The notes: a model not told the origin generated them from the letters alone. 64,000 nt of DNA from Bdellovibrionota bacterium (GCA_963170155.1 CAUJGP010000023.1:1-64000); one strand, 5' to 3'. Positions 1 through 8,275 are shown, numbered from the stretch's first letter. Translations and numbers: made by a program.

Positions 1-45
1 GATGTTAAACAAAAATAGTAGCACTAAGCTAGATCAACCAGGAAG

Positions 46-54
46 TTATCCACA
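46..54 (+). promoter_or_regulatory. DnaA-box-like 9-mer
   Basis: The 9-mer TTATCCACA is an exact match to the consensus DnaA box. A weaker copy in the opposite orientation (TGTGGACAG) lies at 81-89. Two boxes at a window edge do not make an origin, and an identical 9-mer occurs by chance inside rplJ near 20567. Whether more boxes lie to the left cannot be seen. Confidence 0.25.
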
Positions 55-90
55 GATACTCGGTAAAAATAAATAAATCCTGTGGACAGC

Positions 91-349
91 TCAAGAAAAT
101 GAACTGATTTTCAAATTAAATCTCCGAACTGACTCTACATATGTTTTTTCCATGGTATAATCAACCTCTTCTTGAAGACGACTTTCTATAGATTTAAGAG
201 AATTTAAAATTACTACTTTGCGAGGAACAGCAGAAAGAAATTTTATTTTTAACTTTTTGCGATCCTAGTTTTAGAGCGGTTTTAAGAAATACTTTTGACC
301 GCCCTAAAGAATTAACTTCATATTCTGGAGATTCTTCTTTTTTAGCCAT
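91..349 (-). pseudogene. Small frameshifted gene relic, unknown function
   Basis: On the minus strand an ATG at 349 opens a frame beginning MAKKEESPEYEVNSLG that runs to a stop at 194-196. A second frame (264 to the stop at 91-93) continues with sensible composition (SAVPRKVVILNSLKSIESRL). The total span is 259 nt, one base more than a multiple of three, so one frameshift in 194-264, a stretch rich in A runs, would join the two halves into a protein of about 86 residues. The family is not recognised. The ATG overlaps the stop of the TetR-like fragment next to it, like genes in one operon. It could also be a real 51-residue ORF, a sequencing error or slippage; decay fits the relics around it. 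Confidence 0.35.
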
Positions 350-545
350 TGAAGGAGCTCAATCCATTAAAAAGGTGATTGCGTACAAAAAATTGTATGA
401 TATCGAGTAATTTATTTGCGATATTTGTTTTTAAAATTTCCTGAAGAAGAATGATAGATTTATCAATGAGTTGGGAAGTGTTGGTATAAGAAGGACTGGT
501 GTCTTTGAGCCAATAACAAACAATAGAGTGGATGGGAAAGTAGTG
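342..545 (-). pseudogene. C-terminal fragment of a TetR-family regulator
   Basis: A minus-strand frame of 67 residues without a start codon carries the signature of the end of a TetR ligand-binding domain: WLKDTSPSY, then TSQLIDKSIILLQEIL, then a helix LLDIIQFFVRNHLF. The N-terminal helix-turn-helix is absent: the upstream DNA is occupied by another gene ending at 546, so this is a truncated remnant. It is followed, with overlap, by the frameshifted relic at 91-349. Family assignment rests on motif resemblance by eye. Confidence 0.45.
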
Positions 546-1028
546 TTATCTGACTGCACCAGAAGAGTTGGAATTTGATCTGCCGCTTGAGCGATTCTCT
601 TCTAGAATGTCACATGCTTCAGTCTTCATATGTACCTTCAAAAGAGCACCATCAATTTCGTCTTCTAAATTTCTTAATCCTGTAGTCATCATTCGATAGG
701 CAACGTCTTTGCCGATATGTCCTGCATTAAATTGTCTCAGAAATGCTCTAGGTTGATCTATAAGATTTTGATTCACTCGCACTTCGCCTTGATTTTTTAT
801 AATTTCTAGTCGATCTGTTAGCGTAGACAGAGATCTGCGAAGGGGTTCAAGCTTTTGCTCTCTTGTGAGCTCATCATCAACCAGAAAGCGAGAAAACTCA
901 CTTTTCCATTCCTTATGCTCTCTCGCGACTTTTTGAACACCGAAGCATTTGGACAATTTCGGACTCATAGCTGTAGCAAAACAGTTCGTGGAAGCTAATG
1001 CGATAATAAAAACAATGAAGGTATTCAT
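546..1028 (-). CDS. Small secreted protein, unknown function
   Basis: The protein has 160 residues and its family is not recognised. The chosen ATG at 1028 is preceded by an AGGAG ribosome site and starts a clear signal peptide (MNTFIVFIIALASTNCFATA), so the product should be exported to the periplasm or beyond. An in-frame start at 1073 lacks a ribosome site and would bury the signal peptide. The mature part is charged and helical, with two cysteines that could form a disulfide, and ends in a Ser/Asn/Arg-rich tail. It is the only intact frame among the relics in the first 2 kb. Confidence 0.6.
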   Translation of the reverse strand: MNTFIVFIIALASTNCFATAMSPKLSKCFGVQKVAREHKEWKSEFSRFLVDDELTREQKLEPLRRSLSTLTDRLEIIKNQGEVRVNQNLIDQPRAFLRQFNAGHIGKDVAYRMMTTGLRNLEDEIDGALLKVHMKTEACDILEENRSSGRSNSNSSGAVR

Positions 1029-1150
1029 AAAATTTACTCCTACAATATCCTTAAGGTGCAATTGGGATGCCATGATTGTTGATATTTAAATCGTGTTTCT
1101 AAGCTCTTAGTTGCGGCCATTATGTAAGACGATTTCCATATGTCAAAATA

Positions 1151-1497
1151 TTAGACAGCAGGATCTAAAATCCAATCCCCATGAAACATCGATGCACGGG
1201 CTGCCGTGAGCTTTCTGAAGCAGATGGAAGTGCCTCTCTCGAGTTTGCTACCGACCTCGAATTTTCGTTTTAAAAGATCGTTTTGTTGACTTAGGACCAT
1301 GTCAGAATTTTCTAGGCGCAAAAAATTGTCATCGGCCTACAATCAAATTTAAATAATTTGGTGGGTAGCGGGTTGGTCATAAATGCGGAGGCTTCGCGCC
1401 ATAAACCACTTTTATCGCTGGATTTTCCTCTAATTATTTTATCAATCTTTCCTTCTGTAAGAAAGTAATCCCCTTTAGCTAAACTGGATTGCGGTGG
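1151..1497 (-). pseudogene. Frameshifted remnant of an unknown gene
   Basis: Two overlapping minus-strand frames, 1497-1312 and 1336-1151, read like one protein broken by a frameshift in 1312-1336. The first includes GDYFLTEGKIDKIIRGKSS and WREASAFMTNPLPTKLFKF; the second includes FLRLENSDMVLSQQNDLLKR and a C-terminal FHGDWILDPAV. No start codon is visible; the upstream part may have been lost where the transposase relic at 1494 begins. The family is not recognised. Neither half has a ribosome site, so expression is unlikely. Confidence 0.35.
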
Positions 1498-1781
1498 TTA
1501 GTCATTTTGATAAGGCATTACTGAGATATAGTTTTATTAAAAGTTGTAAGTCTATTTGTGGTGTTATGATTTTATTGGAAGCCGCGGCCAAGAGTGATAT
1601 CAGTCATTTAGAATTGCGGTCCAATAATGATTGTCATTACGCAGCTAAAATATTTAGGGAAGAATTAACCAGACTTGGAACTCATACACGAACGATGATT
1701 AACACTCTCAAAGGCAATGCCATTATTGAGAGATTTTTTAGGAGCTTGAAGCAAGAATATGTCATGCTTTTAATGAGTTGA
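1494..1781 (+). pseudogene. Decayed IS3-type transposase (integrase core fragment)
   Basis: From about 1590 the frame matches the end of an IS3-family OrfB/integrase catalytic core: LELRSNNDCHYAAKIFREEL corresponds to the usual 'HSDNGSQY' block, and AIIERFFRSLKQEYV to the terminal catalytic-Glu block. The second catalytic Asp is replaced (RSN instead of HSD), the first is not present, and the frame stops before the normal C-terminus. A short open stretch in another frame (1783-1875) may be the shifted tail. No terminal inverted repeats were found. From 1876 to the next gene nothing further is seen. Confidence 0.65.
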
Positions 1782-1978
1782 CCTTCAGCCGGCTCAGTTT
1801 GTTGATCCTCAATACACCGAACACGAGGTGTGGGAATTACAAAAGAAAGATTGGTTAAATTTTAGGAAAAAATAGTTTTTCTGCTTTTGTTGCGATATAA
1901 GCTCCAAAAATATGAAGGGCTTAGATCTTTATTTTATAATTCACGGCCCCTCATTATGAAGGAAAGAAGATCCATTTA

Positions 1979-2554
1979 ATGAAATTTTTGAATCATAAGA
2001 TATTACCCAATCATGTCGCTGTCCTTGTACCCTCTGTTAAAAAAGCGGCGGAATATCTGAAACAATTTGATTTTAAGATCGGAAAAGAAGAAGAGTGGGA
2101 AGGCGAAGGAACTAAAGAGATTTATGTGGAGTTAGGTCGGGTCAACTCATTGCTGTTAATGGAGCCAATTAAACCCGGAGCTTATCAGCGAGCCTTAGAA
2201 AAAAGAGGTCCCGGCCTGCATCATCTTGCCATTGATGTCCTTAATCTTGAATCTTTTTTAGAAGCCATCGCACTAAGTGGTTGGCTTCTTCACCCAACAA
2301 GTCTTAAAACAATGAAGCAAACAAAGACAGCTTACCTTGCTCGTCCGGGGTTTCCTGCCTTGATTGAGGTTCAAGAGCGAGAAAAATTAAACAATGGACT
2401 ATTATTTGTGAATGAAATTGTTTTAAAAATGGATTCTATCCATGAAAAGCTTTTGGAACCAATTGGTTTACATAATGTGGTAAAGGCAGGTTTAGTGAAT
2501 GAGTGTTCCATCAATGGAGAAAAAATTAAATTTAGTAATTTGTGGGATTTTTGA
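1979..2554 (+). CDS. VOC (glyoxalase/epimerase-fold) protein
   Basis: The 191-residue protein starts at an ATG 8 bases after AAGGAAAGAAG. The N-terminal half resembles methylmalonyl-CoA epimerase and glyoxalase I: NHVAVLV (His12), LLLMEP (Glu62), GLHHLAIDV (His82) and ALIEVQE (Glu130) occupy the positions of the metal ligands of a paired beta-alpha-beta-beta-beta fold. This is long enough for one VOC module of about 130 residues plus a 60-residue tail of unknown role. The substrate cannot be told; a mutase partner gene is not in the window. It has no signal peptide, so it is cytoplasmic. It is separated from the hydrolase downstream by a hairpin. Confidence 0.7.
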   Translation: MKFLNHKILPNHVAVLVPSVKKAAEYLKQFDFKIGKEEEWEGEGTKEIYVELGRVNSLLLMEPIKPGAYQRALEKRGPGLHHLAIDVLNLESFLEAIALSGWLLHPTSLKTMKQTKTAYLARPGFPALIEVQEREKLNNGLLFVNEIVLKMDSIHEKLLEPIGLHNVVKAGLVNECSINGEKIKFSNLWDF

Positions 2555-2578
2555 TAAGTATTGCTATAAAATTTTTTA

Positions 2579-2615
2579 TAAATCGGTAGCGCCTCACTCC
2601 ATCGTTGCCGATTTA
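2579..2615 (+). terminator. Intergenic hairpin, possible terminator
   Basis: Arms TAAATCGGTAGCG and CGTTGCCGATTTA pair over 13 positions with two mismatched or wobble pairs around an 11-base loop, directly after the VOC gene. The following sequence (CTTATTTAT) is only moderately T-rich, so termination may be weak. Confidence 0.4.
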
Positions 2616-2671
2616 CTTATTTATGATATAACGCTTGTGATATTAGGTGACTCTTGGATAAGGGGCCCATC

Positions 2672-4120
2672 ATGAATGTAAGAATGATCATCTTTTTTAC
2701 TTTCTCATTATTTTTTGTATATGTAGGAAATGTCGAGGCGCTCGCATTTCCGGCTTCTGAGCTACAAACGACGCCAAAAAAAATGAATGTAATGTCAGAA
2801 AACCATTTGAAATTTTTTGAATCTGAAAAGCTATCTGAGTACAAATCGGGGAGAGCTTTTTGCATGGAAAACAGTTCAAAATTAAAAAGTGAGATAGCTC
2901 ATTGGGTTTCTGTTCCAAAGTTCTATCATCGACCAGAGCTTGGCACGACTGAAATATATGCGTATACCCTTAAGCCTCTGGATCATCAGTATCCAACTCT
3001 GCTCTTTTTTATAGGTGGGCCAGGAACGAGTAGCAGAACAACGCCAATGGATCTTTCAAAAACAAATATTATTTATTTTGAGCCACGTGGGGTTTCTTGT
3101 TCTCGCCCAGATTCACGAGATGATTTTTATAATCCTGCTTTTTATAGTTCTGAAGCGATTGCAAGGGACGCTCGAGAGATTTTGAAATCTTTGGGAATCT
3201 CTTTGGTGAGTGTTTATGGACACTCTTATGGAACAATTGCGGCTACAATTTTTGCTTCCTATTTTCCTGAGTATACAAAAAATCTGATTTTAGAAGGCGT
3301 TATCAGTCAGGCAAATCAAAGTCTTATCCAATCTTCATTAAAGCAAAAATATCTTCAACAATTTTTTAATTCACTTGATTTGGAGATGCAGGATAAAATT
3401 ATTGACCTGGGATCAAGGGTAGTTCCTGCTAATTGGTTTTCTAAAGTGGGTAATATGATGCTGTATTTGAATTCAGGGTTAGTTTCTTACAGAAAATTTT
3501 TAGATGTTATATTGAGTTTTGATGAAGGCACTTTCAAGCAAATGATAAATTCTTTTTACTACCCAGCAGAAGAGGATGCCTTATATTTTAGTCAAGTCAC
3601 TTTTGGTATGTTATCTTGTCAGGAAACTTTGGCAGTGCAGAAAGATTTAAGTACATATTTGGTTTTCAATGAAAAAAAGAAACTACGTTACGATCGAGAG
3701 AATTCTTTTTCAGAACATCACTGTGAGCCGTTGGATCTAAATCATCACAGCGGTGATTTTTACAGTGCTGCAAAATACCCAGTACAGGCTCCTGTGTTTT
3801 ATTTTTTGGGAGAAACCGATGGTACAACCGATTTAGAGCAAGGGTTGTATCATTACAAAAATGTACCTCAAAAAGAACGTCATTTGTTAGTGATGAAAGA
3901 AGGTGGGCATTTACCAAATCTCAATTTTATCAAAGAAAATCGCCCTTGCAATAGGAATCAAAAAGATAATCAATGTGAAGCTTTAAAGCCTAATCAATTG
4001 CAAACAGAAATTTTTAACTCCATTGTGCATTTCAATTCTTTGGATTATGATCGCATTGCTGAATTCAACCGGATTGTTTTAAACACTTGGGATGTGCAAT
4101 CAAAATTAAAACATGAATAA
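2672..4120 (+). CDS. Secreted alpha/beta hydrolase, proline-iminopeptidase-like
   Basis: This 482-residue exported hydrolase starts at ATG 2672, 7 bases after AAGGGG; the in-frame TTG at 2654 has no such site. The signal peptide ends near NVEALA. An oxyanion-hole motif GGPG (residues 115-118) and the nucleophile elbow GHSYG (Ser185) place it with tripeptidyl/prolyl aminopeptidases of the alpha/beta-hydrolase fold. The late acid is probably in FLGETDGT and the catalytic His in KEGGHLPN. The peptidase role is inferred from GGPG plus GHSYG; esterase activity is possible. Exported peptidases suit an organism living on proteins. It is convergent with the permease downstream. Confidence 0.75.
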   Translation: MNVRMIIFFTFSLFFVYVGNVEALAFPASELQTTPKKMNVMSENHLKFFESEKLSEYKSGRAFCMENSSKLKSEIAHWVSVPKFYHRPELGTTEIYAYTLKPLDHQYPTLLFFIGGPGTSSRTTPMDLSKTNIIYFEPRGVSCSRPDSRDDFYNPAFYSSEAIARDAREILKSLGISLVSVYGHSYGTIAATIFASYFPEYTKNLILEGVISQANQSLIQSSLKQKYLQQFFNSLDLEMQDKIIDLGSRVVPANWFSKVGNMMLYLNSGLVSYRKFLDVILSFDEGTFKQMINSFYYPAEEDALYFSQVTFGMLSCQETLAVQKDLSTYLVFNEKKKLRYDRENSFSEHHCEPLDLNHHSGDFYSAAKYPVQAPVFYFLGETDGTTDLEQGLYHYKNVPQKERHLLVMKEGGHLPNLNFIKENRPCNRNQKDNQCEALKPNQLQTEIFNSIVHFNSLDYDRIAEFNRIVLNTWDVQSKLKHE

Positions 4121-4166
4121 CGAACTTAATGTCTTCTCAGTCCTTTTACAGTTGGTAGACTGTATA

Positions 4167-5513
4167 TTATAATTGGGTCGATTTTTTCATCTTATTTTTG
4201 AAGAGTTGATAAGCTGGGATGCCCGCTAAGATAAAAGCTAAGCCAATACCGCTTTCACGTGGAGATGTTATTAGTGTGTTAATGAGCAATAAAATGGAGA
4301 GGCTGACAAAACCAATGGGGAGCCACGGATAGAACGGCACCTTGAATGGTCTTTTTATATCGGGTTGTTTTTTTCGAAAAATTAGAATCGAAGCGGTAGT
4401 TAATGCATAAAAGATCCAAGCAGCAAAGACGACATAGTCTGTAAGTTGGTCAAAACTACCAGAAAGTGCAAGGATACTGGCGATGCAGCCTTGTACGAGA
4501 ATAGATACGATGGGAACGCGTGAACCTTGGCTGACTTTTGCTAAAAAGCGCGGAAACAAGTCATCTTGTGCCATTGCAAAGGGAACGCGAGCTCCGGTGA
4601 GAATTGAACCATTCATTCCTCCCAAAGCTGAAATTACAAAAGCAATGGATAGAATCACGGAGGCCATGCTCCCGATGACCACAGTAGCAGCTTTGGTGGC
4701 AACAGGGAGAGATCCTGGCATCGCATTGGAATAAGCTGAAGCCACTTCTTCGAAGGGGAGTGCCATAAAGTAGGTTAGATTGATGAGAATATAGATGGTG
4801 AGAATAATTATCATACCGAATGATAATGCGATTGGAATGGTACGGCCTGGGTTTTTAACTTCACCTGCAGCCATGGGCATATTATTCCACCCATCGTATG
4901 CCCATAATGCCGCTAAGGTCGCTGCTCCAAAAGCATTCCATCCCGTCCATTGATCATTTCCTGAAAAGAGATTTGACCATGCGTCTGCTGATGGCACAAA
5001 GACTAGAAGTGACAGAGCTAAGCCTAGGATCATGACTACTTTTAGCAGAGTGATGAAAGCCTGTACGCTTCCCCCAATAGAGACCGAGAAACAGTTAAGA
5101 AGTGTGAATGTGATGATGAAACCCACAGCTAAGAACTGAGGATTTTCCATTGGAATCACACTTTTCAGGAATGTTGCAGCTCCTACGCCATAAGCGGCAA
5201 TAGAGCCCGGGGCACCAATCCAAAATCTCATCCAGCCATACAAAAAAGCAAGACCATTACCATAACCTTCTTTGAGAAAAGCATACTCACCACCGGCGCG
5301 TGGAAACAAAGCTCCGAGTTCAGCATAGCAAAGGGCTCCTGCCAAAGAGAGTAGTCCTGCAAAGACCCAACAGCCAAGCACCCATGCTGGTGAACCCATT
5401 TGCTGGGACATAACGGCGGCTTTGAGAAAAACACCAGTGCCAATTACGGTTCCAACAACAAGAGCCATAGTTTTTTTGAGATCAAGGCTGCGAATAAGCG
5501 TTTTGTTTTGCAT
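4167..5513 (-). CDS. APC-superfamily amino-acid permease
   Basis: The 448-residue integral membrane protein has about 12 hydrophobic segments. The first membrane helix has the conserved glycine-rich substrate loop (VVGTVIGTGVF, residues 20-30), and the region around residue 200 reads LWAYDGWNNMPMAAGEVKNP, typical of the LAT/APC amino-acid transporter branch (COG0531). It imports or exchanges amino acids across the inner membrane; the specific substrate cannot be read. It is transcribed alone and is convergent with the hydrolase; its upstream region (5514-5662) would hold the promoter. An alternative is a polyamine or cationic amino-acid exchanger of the same superfamily. Confidence 0.85.
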   Translation of the reverse strand: MQNKTLIRSLDLKKTMALVVGTVIGTGVFLKAAVMSQQMGSPAWVLGCWVFAGLLSLAGALCYAELGALFPRAGGEYAFLKEGYGNGLAFLYGWMRFWIGAPGSIAAYGVGAATFLKSVIPMENPQFLAVGFIITFTLLNCFSVSIGGSVQAFITLLKVVMILGLALSLLVFVPSADAWSNLFSGNDQWTGWNAFGAATLAALWAYDGWNNMPMAAGEVKNPGRTIPIALSFGMIIILTIYILINLTYFMALPFEEVASAYSNAMPGSLPVATKAATVVIGSMASVILSIAFVISALGGMNGSILTGARVPFAMAQDDLFPRFLAKVSQGSRVPIVSILVQGCIASILALSGSFDQLTDYVVFAAWIFYALTTASILIFRKKQPDIKRPFKVPFYPWLPIGFVSLSILLLINTLITSPRESGIGLAFILAGIPAYQLFKNKMKKSTQL

Positions 5514-5662
5514 AGCTACACTTTAGCAGAGGATTCAATCAGGAATCTATTAGAATTATTAAAACTAAATAGAAATAATTATATTCTTCTACAATCCTAT
5601 TAAACGATAGCTATTTAGCTCAAAAAATTTTGCGAATTTTAACTGTGGTGATATTAAACCAT

Positions 5663-5746
5663 AACATAGCGGCAGACCTCTTTTTCCGTTATTCTAACGG
5701 ATTGGTATTGTTTGCTTCAACGAGGTGAAGCCGCTATGTTTTTTCT
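5663..5746 (+). ncRNA. Putative structured small RNA or palindromic element
   Basis: A perfect 11-base inverted repeat (AACATAGCGGC at 5663-5673, GCCGCTATGTT at 5730-5740) encloses a second pairing (ACCTC/GAGGT) and an inner hairpin CCGTTA-TTC-TAACGG. On the plus strand the outer stem is followed directly by six T residues, as in an intrinsic terminator. It lies in the 287-base gap between the permease start and the flagellin stop, both on the minus strand, so it is not simply the terminator of either gene. It may be a plus-strand sRNA with its own terminator, or an 80-base palindromic mobile repeat. No match to a known RNA family is recognised. Confidence 0.45.
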
Positions 5747-5800
5747 CAATAATCCACAACGTTTCGAACGTTCTCAATGCCTTAAAAGGATTAAAATCCA

Positions 5801-6634
5801 TTAACCTAACAATTTAAGAGCCAACTGCTGAGTATTATTGGCTTGACTCAAAATACTAACGGCCGCTTGCTGTAGTATTGTGTTTCTCACCATTTCACTG
5901 GATTCAACAGCAATGTCTGTATCGCGGATTCGTGAATTGGCTGCTGAGAAGTTCTCATCAGTGATTCCCAAATTATTCGTCGTTGATACTAAACGATTTT
6001 GCATGGCTCCAAAGTTAGCTCTAATTGCATTGACTGAAACCAGAGCGTTGTCGACTACATTAATGCTATTTTGAGCTGCTTCTTTATTGGCAACAGATTC
6101 AGCTGTTAACCCTAAAGCTTCCAATGAAGAGTTTGCAGCAGAAGCATTGAATGAAATCCTGTCTTCAAAGGGATCATTTTGCACTCCCACTTGAATATCA
6201 ATGATTCCTCCGGTGCCATTCAACAGCTCAAAACCGTTATAGCTTGTATTTTCAGTGATCCTTTGAATTTCTGATTTGAGCTGTTGATATTCAACATCCA
6301 CAAATTTTCTTTCAGTATCACCGATAGTGTCCGAAGACGCTTGGATGGCTAATTCACGGAGACGAATCAGCATATTGGAAACTTCATTAAGGCTTCCTTC
6401 TGCGATTTGTACTAATGAAATACCATCTTGAGCATTTCGGCTTGCTTGCCGTAGTCCTCGAATTTGTGCTCTGAGGTTTTCAGAGATAGCCAATCCTGCG
6501 GCATCATCAGCAGCCTGATTGATTCTGTATCCAGAACTCAAGCGCGCCATAGATCTCTCAAGATTGTTACTCGTGGAAAACATATTTTTACGAGCATTGA
6601 TTGCTGCAACGTTTGTTGCGATCCTTAAACCCAT
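5801..6634 (-). CDS. fliC: Flagellin
   Basis: This 277-residue flagellar filament subunit starts at ATG 6634, 8 bases after AAGGAGGAT. The N-terminal D0/D1 helices (MGLRIATNVAAINARKN; RLSSGYRINQAADDAAGLAI) and the C-terminal D1/D0 helix ending LSQANNTQQLALKLLG are intact, with almost no variable D2/D3 region, typical of the compact flagellins of Bdellovibrio. It is exported by the flagellar type III apparatus and assembled outside the cell. A second flagellin gene lies upstream on the same strand; several non-identical flagellins per filament are usual in this group. The 703-base gap between them suggests a separate promoter. Confidence 0.95.
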   Translation of the reverse strand: MGLRIATNVAAINARKNMFSTSNNLERSMARLSSGYRINQAADDAAGLAISENLRAQIRGLRQASRNAQDGISLVQIAEGSLNEVSNMLIRLRELAIQASSDTIGDTERKFVDVEYQQLKSEIQRITENTSYNGFELLNGTGGIIDIQVGVQNDPFEDRISFNASAANSSLEALGLTAESVANKEAAQNSINVVDNALVSVNAIRANFGAMQNRLVSTTNNLGITDENFSAANSRIRDTDIAVESSEMVRNTILQQAAVSILSQANNTQQLALKLLG

Positions 6635-6674
6635 TTCCTATCCTCCTTGCATGGCTGAATCCTCCTTGATAAGT

Positions 6675-6711
6675 GCCATCCGATTGGCAATCAGAAGCAT
6701 TCTGCTTCTGA
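6675..6711 (-). repeat. Two adjacent inverted repeats in the flagellin leader
   Basis: TGCCA/TGGCA (6675-6679 and 6686-6690) and CAGAAGCA-TTC-TGCTTCTG (6693-6711, perfect 8-base arms) lie 40-80 bases upstream of the flagellin start. If transcribed they would fold in the 5' untranslated region; they may affect mRNA stability or bind a regulator. Confidence 0.4.
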
Positions 6712-7110
6712 GGTTTAAGATAATATTCTTTTTTAAAGATGATATTACCCCGTTAACTTTTCGGAAAAAAACAGAAAGAAGTGAAGTCTAGATTTTTTGT
6801 TTTGGGTCCAGATTTTTAAAGGGAGATAAATTGAAATTACAGACAAAGAAAATGAACTACAGTGGTGCATAAAAAGACCACGATCACGTTTTCAGAGTGG
6901 ATTCTTAGAAGTTTTATTTCAATCTGCAATCACTTGTTAATCAACGATTCATCTTCTTTTTTGCAAAAGAAAGTAAAACTCATTAAAGTTCAATGATAAA
7001 TCACACTTTTTTATATTAACATCCATAATGAGCGTGACAGTACCAATGCTCATTATCATGTCATATTTTTTGTTTATGTTCACAACATTCATGCCCTACA
7101 TGCTGAATGA

Positions 7111-7160
7111 TACATGCAAAAGCATGTAAAATTGGGAGTCATACCGAGTTAAAGTATGAC
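7111..7160 (+). repeat. Pair of hairpins in the inter-flagellin gap
   Basis: TACATGC-AAAA-GCATGTA (7111-7128) and GTCATAC-N9-GTATGAC (7138-7160, extended by GGG/CCC with a bulged A) sit in the gap 6635-7337, which contains no convincing gene. A third inverted repeat, AATGAGC/GCTCATT, spans about 7027-7054. None is followed by a T run on either strand, so they look structural or regulatory rather than terminators. The rest of the gap is AT-rich and featureless. Confidence 0.35.
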
Positions 7161-7337
7161 CCCAGATGCAGGAAACAAATACATTAGTTCAGCAAAAACA
7201 GGCTCATGCTAAACTGAGGGCGATCGATAAGTATCGCAAACCAAATCAATTAAGAAGTTGTTATTTTAATATAACATCATCTCTTCAGGAGTATCTTGGT
7301 TAGAGGTTAATAAAAAATTATTAAATCTCTTAACCTA

Positions 7338-8186
7338 TTATCCTTGCATTGACTTGCTCAGTAGAGACAGTGCAGTGTTTGCCGATTGGTTCGCTTGCGC
7401 TAGAACCGCGGTGCCGGCCTGGAGCAAGATATTATTTTTAGTAAATTCACTGGTTTCTTCCGCTACATCAACATCGCGAATACGAGAATTGGCTGAGGCC
7501 ATATTTTCAACACTGACTTGGATGTTGCTGATGACAGATTGGAGTCGATTCTGAATGGCACCGAAGTCGGCGCGCATGGCAGAAACACTGACAATGGCTT
7601 GGTCAATAGACGACAAAGCATTTTGTGCAGAGGCTTTATCCGCCACACTTGTCAGATTCACTCCTAATGCGGCTGAGTTACCATCAGCACGAGAGGCATC
7701 AAAAGAGATTCGGTCAATCTCGGGATTATTTCTCGTGCCTACCTGAAAGTCCAGAATAGAACCGACCCCTGAGAGAAGTTGAGTTCCATTGAATTCTGTC
7801 CCATCGGCAATTCGATCAATTTCCGAAATGAGCTGATCATATTCCACATTGAGGAATTGTCTCTCAACAGGACCGATCGTGTCTGAGGCAGCTTGAACGC
7901 TGAGTTCTCGCAGTCGAATAAGGATAGAACTGATTTCATTCAGCCCACCTTCTGCAACTTGTACGAGGGAAATACCGTCCTGCGCATTTCTTGAAGCTTG
8001 TTTGAGGCCGCGAATTTGGGCCTTCAAATTTTCTGAAATTGCGAGTCCGGCAGCGTCGTCACCTGCACGGTTAATTCGATACCCAGACGAGAGTCTTTCC
8101 ATACTCTTGTCTAAGCCTACTTTGGTTCCCCACATTGTTCGCTGAGCATTCAACGAAGCAGTGTTGGTATTAATACGCAAACCCAT
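7338..8186 (-). CDS. fliC: Flagellin
   Basis: This is a second filament subunit of 282 residues. ATG 8186 follows a strong AAGGAGGAGG site; an in-frame start at 8219 would add 11 residues with no ribosome site, and the family begins MGLRI. The D0/D1 N-terminus (MGLRINTNTASLNAQR; RLSSGYRINRAGDDAAGLAI) and C-terminal helix (ANQSANTALSLLSKSMQG) are intact and the hypervariable domain is missing. It differs from its downstream neighbour mostly in the middle and at the C-terminus, so this is an old duplication. A sigma-28-like promoter lies about 90 bases upstream. Confidence 0.95.
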   Translation of the reverse strand: MGLRINTNTASLNAQRTMWGTKVGLDKSMERLSSGYRINRAGDDAAGLAISENLKAQIRGLKQASRNAQDGISLVQVAEGGLNEISSILIRLRELSVQAASDTIGPVERQFLNVEYDQLISEIDRIADGTEFNGTQLLSGVGSILDFQVGTRNNPEIDRISFDASRADGNSAALGVNLTSVADKASAQNALSSIDQAIVSVSAMRADFGAIQNRLQSVISNIQVSVENMASANSRIRDVDVAEETSEFTKNNILLQAGTAVLAQANQSANTALSLLSKSMQG

Positions 8187-8275
8187 GATTCCTCCTCCTT
8201 GAAGATTCAACCGACTCATCCTTGGTCAGTCGGGGTTTCTTTTCTAAAACCCAATGGGTACTCTTCTTGATTTGC

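Noticed and set aside
198-410. Plus-strand open frame of 70 codons
   Set aside because: It has no start codon and lies antisense to two minus-strand frames with recognisable protein character (TetR end and the MAKKEE ORF).
6519-6791. Plus-strand ORF across the flagellin start
   Set aside because: Antisense to the conserved flagellin N-terminus and its leader, without a ribosome site.
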